Below are positions 34,701 to 46,380 of a DNA stretch of 64,000 bases, piece by piece (within the stretch, counting starts at the first letter, position 1; each line of letters starts with the position of its first letter). This stretch comes from Verticillium longisporum (Eukaryota; Ascomycota; Sordariomycetes; Glomerellales; Plectosphaerellaceae), in assembly GCA_019188255.1 (NCBI GenBank), contig JAETXT010000008.1:2294001-2358000 (forward strand). The letters run 5' to 3'. Made by a program: the position numbers and the translations under genes. The notes under the pieces are model-generated. The model was given only the letters and a program-made list of their open reading frames with translations, was not told the origin of the DNA and did not search any database.

Positions 34701-36660
34701 GAAACATCTCAAAGTTGATAAACGCCTGGAAGCCATCTGCTCTGGCAGGCAGAATCCTGACAACAATCTTCCCCGAATATGCGTCCGTTATTACAAGGCA
34801 CGACTCCATGCCGTTGTACGACTTCCCAGGGCTGAAGAAGTCCAGGTTGACGCGCTCAAATGGATTCGTCGTCGTGTACGTTGGCTGTCTCCGAGATACA
34901 ATCTTCTTGGATTTCGCTACCCCGCAAGACTCGCATTCGAATGTTGTTGGCCCTTTCACCCCAACTCCAGTACAGCTGTATGGCAGCTGCTGTATGGCCT
35001 CTGGGTGGGCATGAGCCAGCCGTTCGTGCCAGAGCCTCGAGTCGCTGACCATCGCGGCTCTCTGCTTCTTGGAGTGATAGAAGGAAGTGGTGCTATGTAG
35101 GGTGTTCACCGCATACTGGCCACCCTTCTCCTGAAGTGGGATCTCTGAGCCAGTGGCTGGGTTGAACAGCATGTTCCTGAGCGAGTCCAGTCCGAGTCCT
35201 TGGCGTTGGAGCTGCCTGGCTGAAATAAGCGTCGTCGGGTAGTCTTTGATGTACGAGACATCATGGCAGGTGATGCTGATGACGTTCTGCTTGCTGTCGA
35301 GGGTGTCGATGGCCATCGTGCCATGCCCTTCGACGGGGCTTGATTTGCCTCCTCCTGTGCTGTATCTTACAGTGTCGGTGGCCTCGCGAAAGTTGGTGAG
35401 GAGGTCTTTGTTGTTGGTTATATGGTTGGGTGTACCCGAGTCGATCAGGAACTCGTGACGGAGATCCCCTCCTCGGTTTGTCCGTTGAAACTCGTCCGAA
35501 TCAGCGACGGAGAAGTTGCTCATGAAGTTGGTGTACTCGTCATCGCAGCTCTGTTCATCATCGTCACCGAGGAAGTTGTTAAAAGCAGAGACGGCGACTC
35601 CACTGGTGCCTCTTGCCTCCTGCCGCTTCTTTTTGTCCTCCTTGATTTTCTCGTTCCAGAATTGCAATGTGCTTGGCTTCATCCTTTTCTTCGCTTCGTC
35701 AATGTAGTCCAGCAGGCTCTGATCGGATTGATAGCTCTTCTTCCTCCGGTGTTCTGCGATATTTGGGCACAGACAGATGGGCTGACACGCCTTGGGTGCC
35801 CTCTTCTGCTGTACACAGTCGCAGAATGGTCTGCGAGAAGGCGAGCTGTTTGGCTGTTGAGGAGAGTCACGATGGGAATCCTGGGCACTCGTCCGATCAC
35901 TTTGACCATTCCGGTCCTTGCCCATGAAGGTCACCGAGTCGCTGTAGAAGGACGTCTGAGATGGCTTGGTGGTGAGGCGATGCGGTTGGTAGTCTCTAAG
36001 GTAGCTCTTGTACCTCAACGCCAGTACCTTCCCTCCATCACGATCATCCAGCTCCCGGCGAACTTGGTGGGCGCACTCTGCTTCGGCCCACCCTGGAGAC
36101 ACGGAAAGAATTGCCCGAAGGAATTGAACATTTTGATCTGCGGCTTCTTTAAGCTGAGGAATCCCGTGCTTCTCAACTTCGATACAGAGTAGGATGAAGT
36201 CGTCAACCCACTTCTCATGGTCCATCTTCTTGATCATCGCCATATGCTCCTCCCAGCGCTGGCGAATGTATTGTTTCTGTCCCATGTCGGAAGGGGCGAA
36301 GTGGTCCTTCAACGCCTTGAGCCACTCCTGGCTGCTTTCCTCGTTCATGAAGACGGCCGAAAGGCTCCTGTCGACTGTGTTGAGGATGTATTTCTGGACC
36401 TCCTGGAGGCCCGCTGACTCCCTGTTGTAGATGTCCAAATGGATCTTGTACAACGTCAGCAGTGTGCTGAGATCTCGCGTCTCATCTTCGAATGACGGTG
36501 CTGTTGGCTTCTTGGCCCTCTTGGGCCGTCTGTCAGCCTCTTTGTCTGGGTCGACTAGATCCCAGGCCTCGTAGGAGGTCGCCACGGCTCTGACGGAGTT
36601 GAGCCATGTCCTCCATTCCTCCCTCCTTGTAAGTGTCACTCTGTGCTTACCAGAGTCCAT
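31796..36660 (-). CDS. Copia gag-pol polyprotein (one-base frameshift near the C-terminus)
   Basis: One frame of 1,584 residues from ATG 36660. With one G restored at the CCC run 31928-31930 (coding CAGGGAAGAT), it continues as KISVDWMSTDKIVSDGLTKI to a stop at 31796, about 1,621 residues. Domain order: gag (1 to about 300); aspartic protease with LIDSGTPNHI near residue 406; integrase with HERLAHAHPEA and CESCGVAKS (HHCC zinc site, about 545-590) and core motifs NLDFF, VDWDSALRS and EQNGAAERNGG (D, D, E); reverse transcriptase with KARLCVRGD and FFYVDDI (about residue 1288); RNase H with CASDASFGDD and SSTEAELVAL (about 1505). Integrase before RT marks it as copia. A canonical CCHC gag knuckle is not obvious. 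A Cys-rich CDCVQQKRAPKACQPICLC stands at about residue 285. Confidence 0.95.
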
Positions 36661-37036
36661 CTTGAGGATCCCTGGGCGTTGTCGGAGACCGTCGGGGAGG
36701 TCGTTCGATGGTCGCGACTGATCGCGTGTATGTTGAATATCATCAATTGACCCCGCGTGTACTCAAGCCCTAGGCCACACGTCTCGGAGGTTCAATTGGT
36801 CTTGAGGAGCTGATTTCTCCTGCTTCGATGTGTCGTGGAGAGATGATCGCTCTCCTGGAGGATGTCGGTAACGGCCCTTGGCCAGTGGTCGTCAATGGCG
36901 AAACGTCGCGTCAATTGACTGTTGAAGTGCAGCGGCGATTCAGCTGTAGACAGCTTCGCAGCAGGCGTATTGGCCGTAGGCGCCCTGCTGTAGATATCGA
37001 AGGTCAAGGAGCTGTATCGTCGCCCGGGCTCATAAC

Positions 37037-37249
37037 TGTCACCACGGAATTGAACAAAGTGGATTGATTGTTGTTAAGGTACAAAAGGAGACTTCCAGAA
37101 GTCCAAACGAAGGTAATTGGTCAGATCCAGCATCGGTAAGGAGTCTTACCGGGGCGATAACGACAGAACAAATGCATCAAATGAGGACTCCACATTTGGG
37201 ATGAAAGTACTCCTGGGTCACAGAACAGAACCTTGCCTGATCGGCAACA
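37037..37249 (-). repeat. Copia 5' LTR
   Basis: 213 bp, same sequence as 31378-31590. It carries the element's promoter and lies next to the iMet-type primer-binding site. Confidence 0.97.
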
Positions 37250-37254
37250 TCCTC

Positions 37255-37764
37255 TGACGACACCCATCAATCCCATGGCCAAAGACCAAAGGACCATCCG
37301 GCTCCATGAAGCACCCCATGCCTATCAAAGTCGCCGGCGGTTCGAGATCCATCGAAGGGGGTCTGTCCCCTTCGCCTATCGATGAAAGGGCTGCGTCTAC
37401 CAGCCCATCCCTGTCGCCGCCATCCAACTGTCGCAACCACGTTACATGACATCTCACAGCACTCCCACCTGTCCTCCCCCCTCCCCCAGTTCCATGACAT
37501 CAACGATTCTCGCATACGGCGACGGGCCTGACCGAGGGGAACCGTCTGTCGGCGCCGAAAGTGAGGACGCCCCAACATGCGCCTCCCCGCGAGATAAAGC
37601 CTACATCATCCCTCCAACCTGCATCTCTTCTCGACGGCCTGTCCTGTCTCAGTCGACAAAACGCAAAGACACCGAGACCATAGCCCTTCCCTTACCCGAA
37701 AGGACAGTCAAGGTTGCCGATCCCTCTTTCGTGGCACTGCTGCTGTCGAGCAGCTTCCAGCACT
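37255..37764. other. Truncated promoter interval between copia and the MFS gene
   Basis: 510 bp of ordinary sequence left between the copia element and the MFS ATG. The open frame from 37446 is in a different frame from the transporter and has no recognisable content. Confidence 0.45.
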
Positions 37765-39509
37765 ATGCACCCGTCCAACTCGCCCAAGGGGACCAAGCTC
37801 TCCTCGGGCCACAATACGCCACCCAACGAAATCGAGGGCGACTCCCACGGCGTCGACCTTCAGGGTCTTGAGGGTCTGACTCTCTACGAGAAGAAATGCG
37901 TCCTCACCAACTGCCAGACAGAATACCAGGGAATGGGCAGGTACCAAAGGTACAACTGGTGTGTGTGCGGCATCGGCTACCTGCTCGATCTGCTCTGGGC
38001 CCAAGCATTCGGTCTCGCCCTCAGTCCTCTGCAGCAGGAGCTTGGCTTCAGCAACTCCGAGTCCGGCAACATTGGCACCAGCTTCCACACCGGCATTACG
38101 GCCGGGGCCTTCGTCTGGGGCGTCCTCGCTGACATCGTGGCTCACCGCTGGGCAGTCAACTTGACCAGTCTGACTGCCTCCGTCTTTGGCCTGTGTCTCG
38201 GTGCTTCCCACAATTACAATACCTTCTTGGTCTTGACAGCTTTCGTTGGCTTTGGCGTCGGCGGAAACATTCCCATCGACACGACCATTACGCTCGAGTT
38301 CATCCCCAAGGCGAGTTTTGCCCCCGGCTCCTGATATTGACTGGCAAGTATGTCAAAACTGACCTTTTTCAGAACAAACGCTTTCTGCTGGCTTGCTTGT
38401 CCGTCTTTCAGCCCATTGGTGTCGTCCTCTGCTCCGCCATTGCCTTTGGTTTCATCCCTGTCTACTCGTGCTCCCCCAATTTCTCCGAACAGGATCCCCT
38501 TCCGTCTTGTCGCAATGTCGCCGACGGCGAAGAATGCTGTTCACGTGGTTCGAACATGGGCTGGCGCTACCTTCTGTTCACCATTGGTGCCATCACCCTC
38601 TCCGTCTTCATCCTACGCTTCTTCGTCTTCACCTTTCGTGAGACACCCAAGTACCTGATCTACCGCGGCCAGGACGCCAAGGCCATCGAGACGCTGCATC
38701 ACATGGGCCAGGTCAACAAGCGTGCGTGCAAGCTGACGCTCGCCATCTTCGAGTCACTCACCACCGATGACTCGTCCGTCGGGTCCGATTCTGCTTCCAA
38801 AGCCGTGCTCGGCGGTGGCAACCGCCAGCTGAAGCTCTCCTGGAACGAAAAGCTGCGGCTTGAGATGTCCCGCTACAAGATGCTCTTTGACGGCTGGCAG
38901 ATGACGCGCCTGACCATTCTCGTCTGGCTGACCTACATCATGGACTACTGGGCCTTCACCGTCGCCGGCTTCTACCTGCCGCGCATCCTCGCCCTCAAGA
39001 ACGGCGCCATCGACGTCAGCCTCACCCAGACCTACGCTGCCTACATTTACACCTACGTCCCGGGCATCTTTGGCGTGCTGCTCGGCGCCCTGATGTACCA
39101 CATTCCCAGTTTCGGCCGCAAGTGGACCCTCGTGCTCTCGGCGGCGCTCATGAGCACGTCCATCTTTCTGCTGTCCGTCGTCGACACGCGCGCCAAGAAC
39201 GAGGGCCTCTTCACGATGGAGTACTTTTTCCAGAGCATGTTCAACGCCGTGCTCTACGGGTGGACGCCCGAGGCGTTCCCGGCGCCCGTGCGCGGCACGG
39301 CCTGCGGCTTGGCCGGCTTTTGGGGCCGCCTGTTCGGCATCGTCAGTCCCCTGATTGCGCAGCACCTGTACGGCCGGTCGGATGGTGCCGAGGGCGATAT
39401 CAACGCCGTCCTGTATCTTGCCGGCGGTGTCATGCTGGGATGTGTGGTCACGACGGCGCTGTTGCCGACGAACAAGATGGAGACGACGGATGCCAGGATT
39501 CAGGACTAG
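37765..39509 (+). CDS. MFS transporter, sugar-porter / SV2-like, with a GC-AG intron
   Basis: Exons 37765-38310 and 38373-39509 give 560 residues and about 12 membrane segments. The start is ATG 37765 (MHPSNSPKGTKLSS). TM1 region YNWCVCGIGYLLDLLWAQAFGLALSP, then GNIGTSFHTGITAGAFVWGVLADIVAHRWA (the MFS G-x-x-x-D-R-type loop after TM2) and GFGVGGNIPIDTTITLEFIP are the family's SV2-like features. RYLLFTIGAITL leads into the central loop, and YFFQSMFNAVLYGWTPEAFPAPVRGTACG is the TM10-11 signature. The only intron starts GCGAGT and ends TTTTTCAG. It is in phase 0. No GT donor keeps the frame open, because a TGA follows at 38334. Substrate unknown. A copia element sits 515 bp upstream. Confidence 0.9.
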
Positions 39510-39977
39510 GGGGGGCTCGGCCTGCAACGCGATCATCGATCAGCAAGATTTCACGAGTGTTTGGAACGTTATTGATCATAATAAATGCATTTGGCTCGTG
39601 CCAAAGTCCACTGCTACTACTGTTCGAAGACGTGGAAGGTGCGAATCTCCCCATGACAACTGTTCTTTAAAGCACTACCCAGACTGAATTTCCTATGCCA
39701 CGTTTAAAGAACAGGCAACGAAGATGAACTGTGAGTGGACTCCAAGTCGGAAGACCCTCTAATATTACGATTTCTTAAGCACACCCGACGCTCCGCTGAA
39801 GGATCATTAAATTTGTCCCGCTAAGCCGGGAAGAGCAGGTGAACTGGCTGCTGCTGACGGCCCCGAATTTGACCTGGGACTTTAGCAAGGAATCGTCTAG
39901 AACTCTCTCATTTAATCTCAGGATGCTGAAGAAGAAGCCAAAGCTATAACTCCCAAATCCCCTATAAAACACTCCTA
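39510..39977. other. Intergenic, left flank of the 9.6 kb TIR block
   Basis: 0.47 kb of ordinary composition, with no gene recognised. Confidence 0.45.
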
Positions 39978-39985
39978 TCGAACAC

Positions 39986-40051
39986 CGGGTCGCAGCTCAG
40001 AGGTATGAGACTAAAGTTCACCCCCCCCAATCCGGAGAAACCTCGGAGGGG
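39986..40051 (+). repeat. Left terminal inverted repeat of the 9.6 kb element
   Basis: About 66 bp, inverted match to 49549-49616 with a run of eight C in the middle. It is not RIP-mutated to the degree of the core. Confidence 0.85.
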
Positions 40052-42767
40052 TAAATAGCATATATAATTCAAGGTGCACGGGCCCTATACATTGAGGACA
40101 GTACGGTCTAGAAAAGGTAGTTTAAGCGAGTATAAGGGCAATATATCCTAAGTATAAACTAAGTATATACGAGAATGAAAAAAAACGGAACTTCTTAATA
40201 TAATAAAATTCTTTATATATATTTAATATAAGTATAACGACGACCTCGCCTAATATAGACTCTTAATCCGGCCTCTACGAAGAAGATATAGAAGACCTCT
40301 ATAATACGCTATACTAGAATAATTAGGAGCTTAAGGAAAACTAGGATAAGGCTAAAGATAATCGAAGTAATAAGATATACTATATATAGAGGATATACTA
40401 AATATATATTAATTATTAAATAGAAATAGAAGAATTACTAGAAGCCCGAGCCTATCCCTAGAATCGTCGTCTCCCGAATATATTAGAAGAAGTTTATAAA
40501 TATAGTAAATTCTTACTTAGAAAATAGCTTTCTAGGGTAAGTAGTATCGTATATATACTCGATATATATTAAATATATATAAAGGATATACGAATGCTCG
40601 AAAACGAAGATACTTCTATTATTATTTATAAAGATTCGCTAAGCTTAGAAGCGAGCTTTATAATAATAGGCTTAGGAATAATAAGGATATATAGAATATT
40701 TATTATATTTTTATTAATCTTCTTAGGATTTAATTCGACCTATTAATATAAAGCTCCGGAATATAGGACCTTTAATTACTATTTAAGAAGTCTAAGACTA
40801 TTTAAGTATTCTACTTTATCCTTATATATTAATAGGAGGAATCCTCTACTTTATTTTATTTAAGTCTTAAATAGAGTATATAACTTAGGAGTAAGCGAAT
40901 ATAATAATATATAATATAAAATAGATAGTAAGGGATATGCGCTGTATATACTAGGTATATATTAACTATATTTTAAATTAGCTTTTACTTAAGATTTAAC
41001 TATAAAAGGATTTAAATGACTAGCCTCTAGCTTATTAATATAGATCCTTAGTATAGACGTATCTAGTATACCTCTTTATATCATATTAGTATTAAGTATT
41101 ATAAGAATATATATCCTATATTTATTTAATATATATTAGACTATAATAGGGTTTTACTTAAATCTTAACTCTAATATCTCCGAAGCGAAGATAGAACGCC
41201 CTAGAAGTAGCCTAAGTTAATAAGAGCTAAATAAACTATTAAAATAGAGGCTTAGTTTACTATAATCTAGAGGTCCTAGAATATTAAGAAGCTTTACTAT
41301 AATAGGGATAACTTTATATATAGAGGTTAATTAATTAAGTATATCGAGAGAGACTTAGTAAGTATATATATTATAGATATATTATATATATACTAAATAT
41401 ATACTATTATCCTAGGTTATATATATTAGATATCTATATATTTATATATAAGGACTATAATATATAACCTTCTATATCCTACCCTAAATAAGGGTTTACT
41501 TTAGATACTTAAAGACCCTCTATAGGAATTAGGGCCCTACTAGGATTTAGGATGAATATAATTATATAAGTCGGACTAATAACCGCTAACCTTAATATAG
41601 TAAGTAAAGCCTATTTATATACCTAGTATATATAGAGTATATTTTACGTATATGTAAAGCTTATACTATATAGAGTTTAACTATCTATCTAGCTAGGGCC
41701 GAGTTCGAATCTAGGCCTATAAGGTACGATTTAATTAATATATACTTTATTTTATTTAACGCTTCCTATTTATTATATTATTATATTAAGGAGATTATTT
41801 ATATTACCTATTACCGCCTAGGAATCTCCTATTAAGATTAGAAGATTAGCTCGTCCTAGGGTTATCCTAGGAGCTAGGCATTATAAGCCTAATAATAAAT
41901 AAGAACCTAAGAGAGTATATACTTAATATATACTTAACGTATACTTAAACCTTCTAGGAAACCTTCTAATAAACCTAAACCTCCGATTCTTAATATTATA
42001 ATTTAAGTAAAATATATTCTAAGTAATTAATATTGCCTTAAATTATAATAAGAGGGTTACGAGAATTATAAAGAAGGCTAGACTTATATCTTATCCTAAT
42101 AGCTATAATCTTCTTAGTAAGTTAACTCTAATTATCGTCTATATATACTAGGTATATATTAAGCTTATATAATAATAATTAAGGGTATAACGAGAGTTCC
42201 TAATCGATTAAGAGTCCCTTAATAAAGTAAAGTAGATTCGAGAAGTTATAGTTAAGGATAATAGAACGTTCTTCGTTATATATATTATATATACTTATAC
42301 TATCGAATTCTTTAACTAGAAGGTACTATAGTATAACCTCTCGTTTAAGATAGTATATAGCGAGATGACTATTTTTAGAATAAGTAGCTGGAAATCGGCT
42401 ATTTAGCGTATATATATACTCCGTATATACTTAGTATATATTAGACCTTAATTAATACTTATAGGTATTAGTACTTTCGTTTATTATTTTACGAATATTA
42501 AAACGTAATAGGGCTATTAAGAGGCCTTCTAGAGAGTATTTTACTAATTATTATAAATAGCGAACCGCTCTATTAATTAGTAGTATATTAAGCTAAGGGT
42601 TAAGGATATAATCTTTAATCTTATAATTAATATAGATAGTAGATAGTATAGAAGTAAATAAGTATATACTTAATATATATAAAGTATATACTAATAATAT
42701 ACTAGGTCTCGGAGAGTATCTATATTATCTCGATATATCGAAAAGCTAGGAAGAATATCTCTAGTAT
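40052..42767. repeat. RIP-mutated core of the TIR element, left part
   Basis: Very A+T-rich. Stop codons in the plus strand are almost all TAA/TAG. Coding-like stretches persist between stops, for example near 40260-40370 and 40430-40535. The near-palindromic TATATACTTAGTATATA-like motif recurs every 150-400 bp (about 40550, 40945, 41370, 41630, 41915, 42145, 42415, 42660). I cannot identify the original protein. Confidence 0.7.
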
Positions 42768-42772
42768 ATCTT

Positions 42773-43248
42773 TGTAACAACCAAGGAAGCAGGGTGGCCG
42801 CGAGTTGACGACCCCGCGATCGGGAGACACGATAAGATAAGAAGCGGACCCACCAGGCAGAGCACGTGATGGCTCACCCAGACATAATAGTGAGCCGATT
42901 CGCTCACTAGGGACATAACAGTGAGCCAGGGGCTGGCTCACAAGATAACATACCGTGATCCTAACATCATGGATCACCAACGACTAACAAGTGAGCCATC
43001 CAACATGAGCTCACCACCCAAACAACAAGGACAGGATGAACGGGTATATAAGGACGGGCATTCTGTACTTGTAGATACATTCTTTCTCACGACAGTGATC
43101 AATCTAAGTCTTACCTTGTATTCATTGTAACGAGTGCGCAACGCCTCACGACACCACATCGTCTCAGAGTCACAACCTAAGCTTCTGCTAACAGCAACCC
43201 TAACCCTCTGACAGCGTTCCCCTCTTCGGAAGCTGCCAGGTCGTAACA
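42773..43248. mobile_element. Solo LTR, 476 bp, TSD ATCTT
   Basis: The segment begins TGTAACAACC, ends GGTCGTAACA and is flanked on both sides by ATCTT (42768-42772 and 43249-43253). Its composition is normal, in sharp contrast to the RIP-mutated DNA around it, so it inserted later. A TATATAAG box lies at 43045-43052 with plus-strand polarity. Its left half repeats GTGAGCC or its complement GGCTCAC about eight times. No internal retrotransposon sequence remains, so the element was lost by LTR-LTR recombination. Confidence 0.9.
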
Positions 43249-43253
43249 ATCTT

Positions 43254-44517
43254 CTACTTCTATAAAGTATATATTAACCGTAATTTTAATAAGAAATACC
43301 GATAATACTTAGCTAGATACTATATCTAGAGGCTTTAGGAATCGAAAATACGTATAAAGTATCTAATATATATCTATAATTTATACGAAATATTCCTTAA
43401 GCTAAGATCTTAGTTTTAGGGGAAGAAAAAGCCTTAGATTATTAGTACTCTAGTCCTAAGCGAAAGCCTTATATTATAAGAAGCCTTAGCTATTATTAAT
43501 AGAGATATTAATATAATAGAGTCTTCTTAGGCTAAGGATACTAGGGTTTCGGGTATAAAGTAGTCTTTATTAGTTATAATATAAAAGTAAGTATATACTT
43601 AGTATATATAGAGTATATATTTACTTTATATTTTATAGACTTCATTAATAAATCTTCGAGGAAGTTTAATAAGATAATATTCAATTTACCTCTAGTATTT
43701 AAATAAGATAGAGAAATATATTACGAACTATATATATATCCTAGTCTTTATTAAAAGCTAGAAAGTAGTAGTAGAAATAAGCTAAACGAAGAAAACGACT
43801 TCTATAATTACTATATAACTTAAGTAACCTATATATAGACGATATATAAGGCGCTAACGATATATATATTAAGTATATATACGATTGTAATCCCGAAGAT
43901 CTTACTACCTCGATAAGATAATCGACTCCTATAGCTTACGAAAGCTCGCTAGCTCCGTATATATAAAGCGTATCCTTAATATATATAATAAATACGCTAA
44001 TTCTAAGCTCCCTTAGTTTATATATATAGGATATATCCTTAATATATACTCGCTACTTATTAGTACTAAGTTCACTATTAATACTATAGCGATATACTAA
44101 TAATATATTAAGAAATTAACGGCTAAGGGAGGAAAATATAGATATAACCCTAGAGCTTTAGATATTATAATATATATTAGAATAAGAGAAGCGGAAGCTT
44201 TAGGAGGTAGAGGAAGTAATAGAACTACGATGCTAAATTATAATACTATAATAACGTCGTTTTTAAATAGAGAGAGAAGAGTAGGATAATTATATTATAT
44301 ATTATATTCATATATACGAAGTATATACTATATATATTTCGTAAATATTATTATATTAATAGGGCTAACCTAAAACTATACTAAAGTAAAGAAAAAATAA
44401 CTCTATATATATACTAGGTATATACTATAAAGTAATAAATACTTAATTATAGGTAAGTATTAGTTAGCTAGAATCTATCGAGATATAAAAAAAAAATTAG
44501 TCTCCGTATATACTATA
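43254..44517. repeat. RIP-mutated core of the TIR element, middle part
   Basis: It continues the same plus frame across the solo-LTR insertion point. From 42,708 to 43,587 the only stops are TAA and TAG. An intron-like GTATAT..TATAG segment follows at about 43590-43638. Further motif copies stand near 43865, 43960 and 44407. Confidence 0.65.
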
Positions 44518-44519
44518 TA

Positions 44520-46378
44520 ACGTAATCCACAAGCGAGTGGTTCACCCATGCGAGTGGTTCACTTCACCCCGACCCGACAAACATTCCGAGGAAAACCTCA
44601 ACCCAAACGCCGTAAATCAATTAAAATCACTCCTCCTCGTCTTTTGCAGACGATGAGATAGCTACCTGACAAGTTCTCGCGTTGTGGCCGGTCTTCCCGC
44701 ATACGCTACAGCATCGTTTCTTCGGCTGGGACCACGACGCGGGACCCGGGTTCTGCAGCGTTTCCTCTTTTATCTGGATATCTACTTCCTTCTGAGCAAT
44801 CTTGTCCTGTCCCTCGCCTACAGCCATGCTTCCTCCTTCCCGGAGACGTAGCTTTTGGCCCTCCGGCGTCGGCTTAGTGTAGCATTTTCCTCTCGAAGGA
44901 TCATAACCTCTGACTTCAAAAGAGCGATCTGGTGCATAACACCCCGCGTCCCCTTCGCAAGATAGTCAACAGCATCTAAAATTGACGTTGGGGAGCTTCC
45001 CTGGTGGCGTGAGATTCGCCCTTTGATGAAGTCAGTCTGGGAACCTGCCTCGAGCAGGTTAGTGGGCGTCTTAGAGACCCAAGAATCACGCTCCCCGTGG
45101 GACGTCCCCGGAGGCGTCGTCGTCCTCAACCTCACATCCAGCTTTGACAGGACTGTTTCCGGGTTATGGGGGACAAGCCCCGCTCCTCGAAAGCCTCCCT
45201 GGATGTTTTTTCTGTCATTGCTTGCTGAAATGCAGCCGAAAACGCCGGGAAGAAGTCCTCTTTGCTGATGTGCGTTGTACCCGCCCTCATCCTATCCTCG
45301 ATTTGCCGACCGTATGCTTTCTTTAGTGGGCCAAAACACCCAACATCGAGAGGCTGGAGTAGATGTGACGAATGAGGAGGCATACAGAGTGTGATGATGT
45401 TGTTCTCCTTGCAGTAGAGTTCGAAGTCGACCGAGTGGTGACTTTCGTGGCCATCCAGGATCAGTAGGCGATAACCGCCCGAAGTACGGGACTTTGTATG
45501 CCTGTCAAAATGCCGAATCCATTCCAGACCAATATCATTCGTCGTCCAGCCGTTTGGAGATGTTGCGATTCTCCAGTCGCGAGAAATCGCGTCGTCCTGG
45601 TACCAGCTCGAGAGGTGGTACTTGCCCGAAACCACGATGAACGGCGGGACGGAGAAACCCAACGCGCCAACGCCCTGGATCACCGTAACCCATTCCCGGT
45701 TGCCTGGCTGCCTCATCTTCACATTGGACCGTCTTTCCGAACTGGTCACGACCATTCCGTTGGCGATAACGCCCATCTGGAAGCCGGTCTCGTCAAAGTT
45801 GTACATGTCAGCCTCTTGGATGCCGTACTTGGCGATCATGTTATGCACGAGGCGGAACCACGCGTTTATCGCGTCCGGATCTTCGCATTGGGCCCTCTTG
45901 TAGTCGTACTTGCGAAAGAAACGCGTCCGGAGCTCTGGTTGCCGTTTGACGAAGTTTGCGGCCCAGTTCTTCCCGACGCGTGGCGCGTCACGGTCGGCAA
46001 GCAGGCGATTCGCCATATCTCCGACCTCACCCAACCGGGGAGGGTAAGATCGCGCATCTAGGTCAAGGATATATTCGACAATAGTTTTCTCTTCTAGTAC
46101 TGTTAATTTGGCAGAATTGGGCGGGCTTTCGCGTCGGGAGGGTTTGCCCTTCTGGCGTCGGAGGAGCGTCGTTAAGGGGACGGTGTAGATCCTCGCAGCA
46201 CTCCGGGCGCTTAGGTTCGGGTCATTGTCCATAGCTTGGATAGCAAGGAATAATTGACCTTCTTTTGAAAGAGTCTCCATCGCGGGCGGAGGTGGAATCT
46301 GTAGAATTCAGGTGTAGGTCGTGGGCCCGGGCGAAGTGAACCACTCGCTTGGGTGAACCACTCGCTTGTGGATTACGT
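44520..46378 (-). mobile_element. Pogo/Fot1-like DNA transposon, copy A, 1,859 bp, TA duplication
   Basis: The ends are ACGTAATCCACAAGCGAGTG in inverted orientation (44520 onward and 46378 backward), each bordered by TA. Each inverted repeat contains the motif GCGAGTGGTTCAC twice in direct order. The transposon is not RIP-mutated, so it inserted into already decayed DNA. It carries one transposase gene on the minus strand. Confidence 0.93.
44627..46280 (-). CDS. Pogo/Fot1-like transposase with zinc knuckle, copy A (two one-base frameshifts)
   Basis: The ATG at 46280 opens a frame with an N-terminal psq-type helix-turn-helix (AARIYTVPLTTLLRRQKG) and a CENP-B-type second DNA-binding domain (ANRLLADRDAPRVGKNWAANFVKR). 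The DDE catalytic domain has YNFDETGFQMG, LLILDGHESHHS and LLQPLDVGCFGPLK as the three acidic positions. One base missing in the T6 run at 45206-45211 (coding A6) shifts the frame before the FRGAGLVP segment. A second missing base at 44853-44856 (coding A4) precedes the C-terminal part. The C-terminal part has a coiled segment (HQIALLKSEVMILREENATL) and a CSVCGKTGHNARTC zinc knuckle (CX2CX4HX4C). The gene spans the whole element and cuts and pastes it. Activity depends on whether the breaks are real. Confidence 0.9.
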
Positions 46379-46380
46379 TA

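Larger units (their letters stand above)
31378..37249 (-). mobile_element. Complete Ty1/copia LTR retrotransposon, 5,872 bp, TSD TCCTC
   Basis: Two 213 bp LTRs, 31378-31590 and 37037-37249, begin TGTCACCACGG and end CGGCAACA. I find no difference between them. The flanks are TCCTC at 31373-31377 and 37250-37254, a 5 bp target duplication. The element is transcribed leftward, so the 5' LTR is the right copy. Next to it the coding strand reads GTTATGAGCCCGGGC. This is complementary to the anticodon arm of initiator tRNA-Met (GGGCTCATAAC), the half-tRNA primer site known for copia elements. TGAGGGGGTG beside the left LTR is the polypurine tract. There is no RIP. The insertion is young. Confidence 0.97.

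Noticed and set aside
37446..37871. Plus-strand frame upstream of the MFS transporter as a separate gene or N-terminal extension
   Set aside because: It is in a different frame from the transporter, overlaps its start and has low-complexity Ser/Pro/Thr content.
41700..41725. TTCGAATC-containing segment that resembles a tRNA T arm
   Set aside because: No acceptor stem or anticodon arm can be built around it. It lies in RIP-mutated transposon sequence.
45132..45250. Programmed ribosomal frameshift in the two pogo-like transposases, because both break before FRGAGLVP
   Set aside because: The shifts go in opposite directions (one base missing in copy A, one too many in copy B) and fall in different homopolymers, so a shared recoding signal is unlikely.
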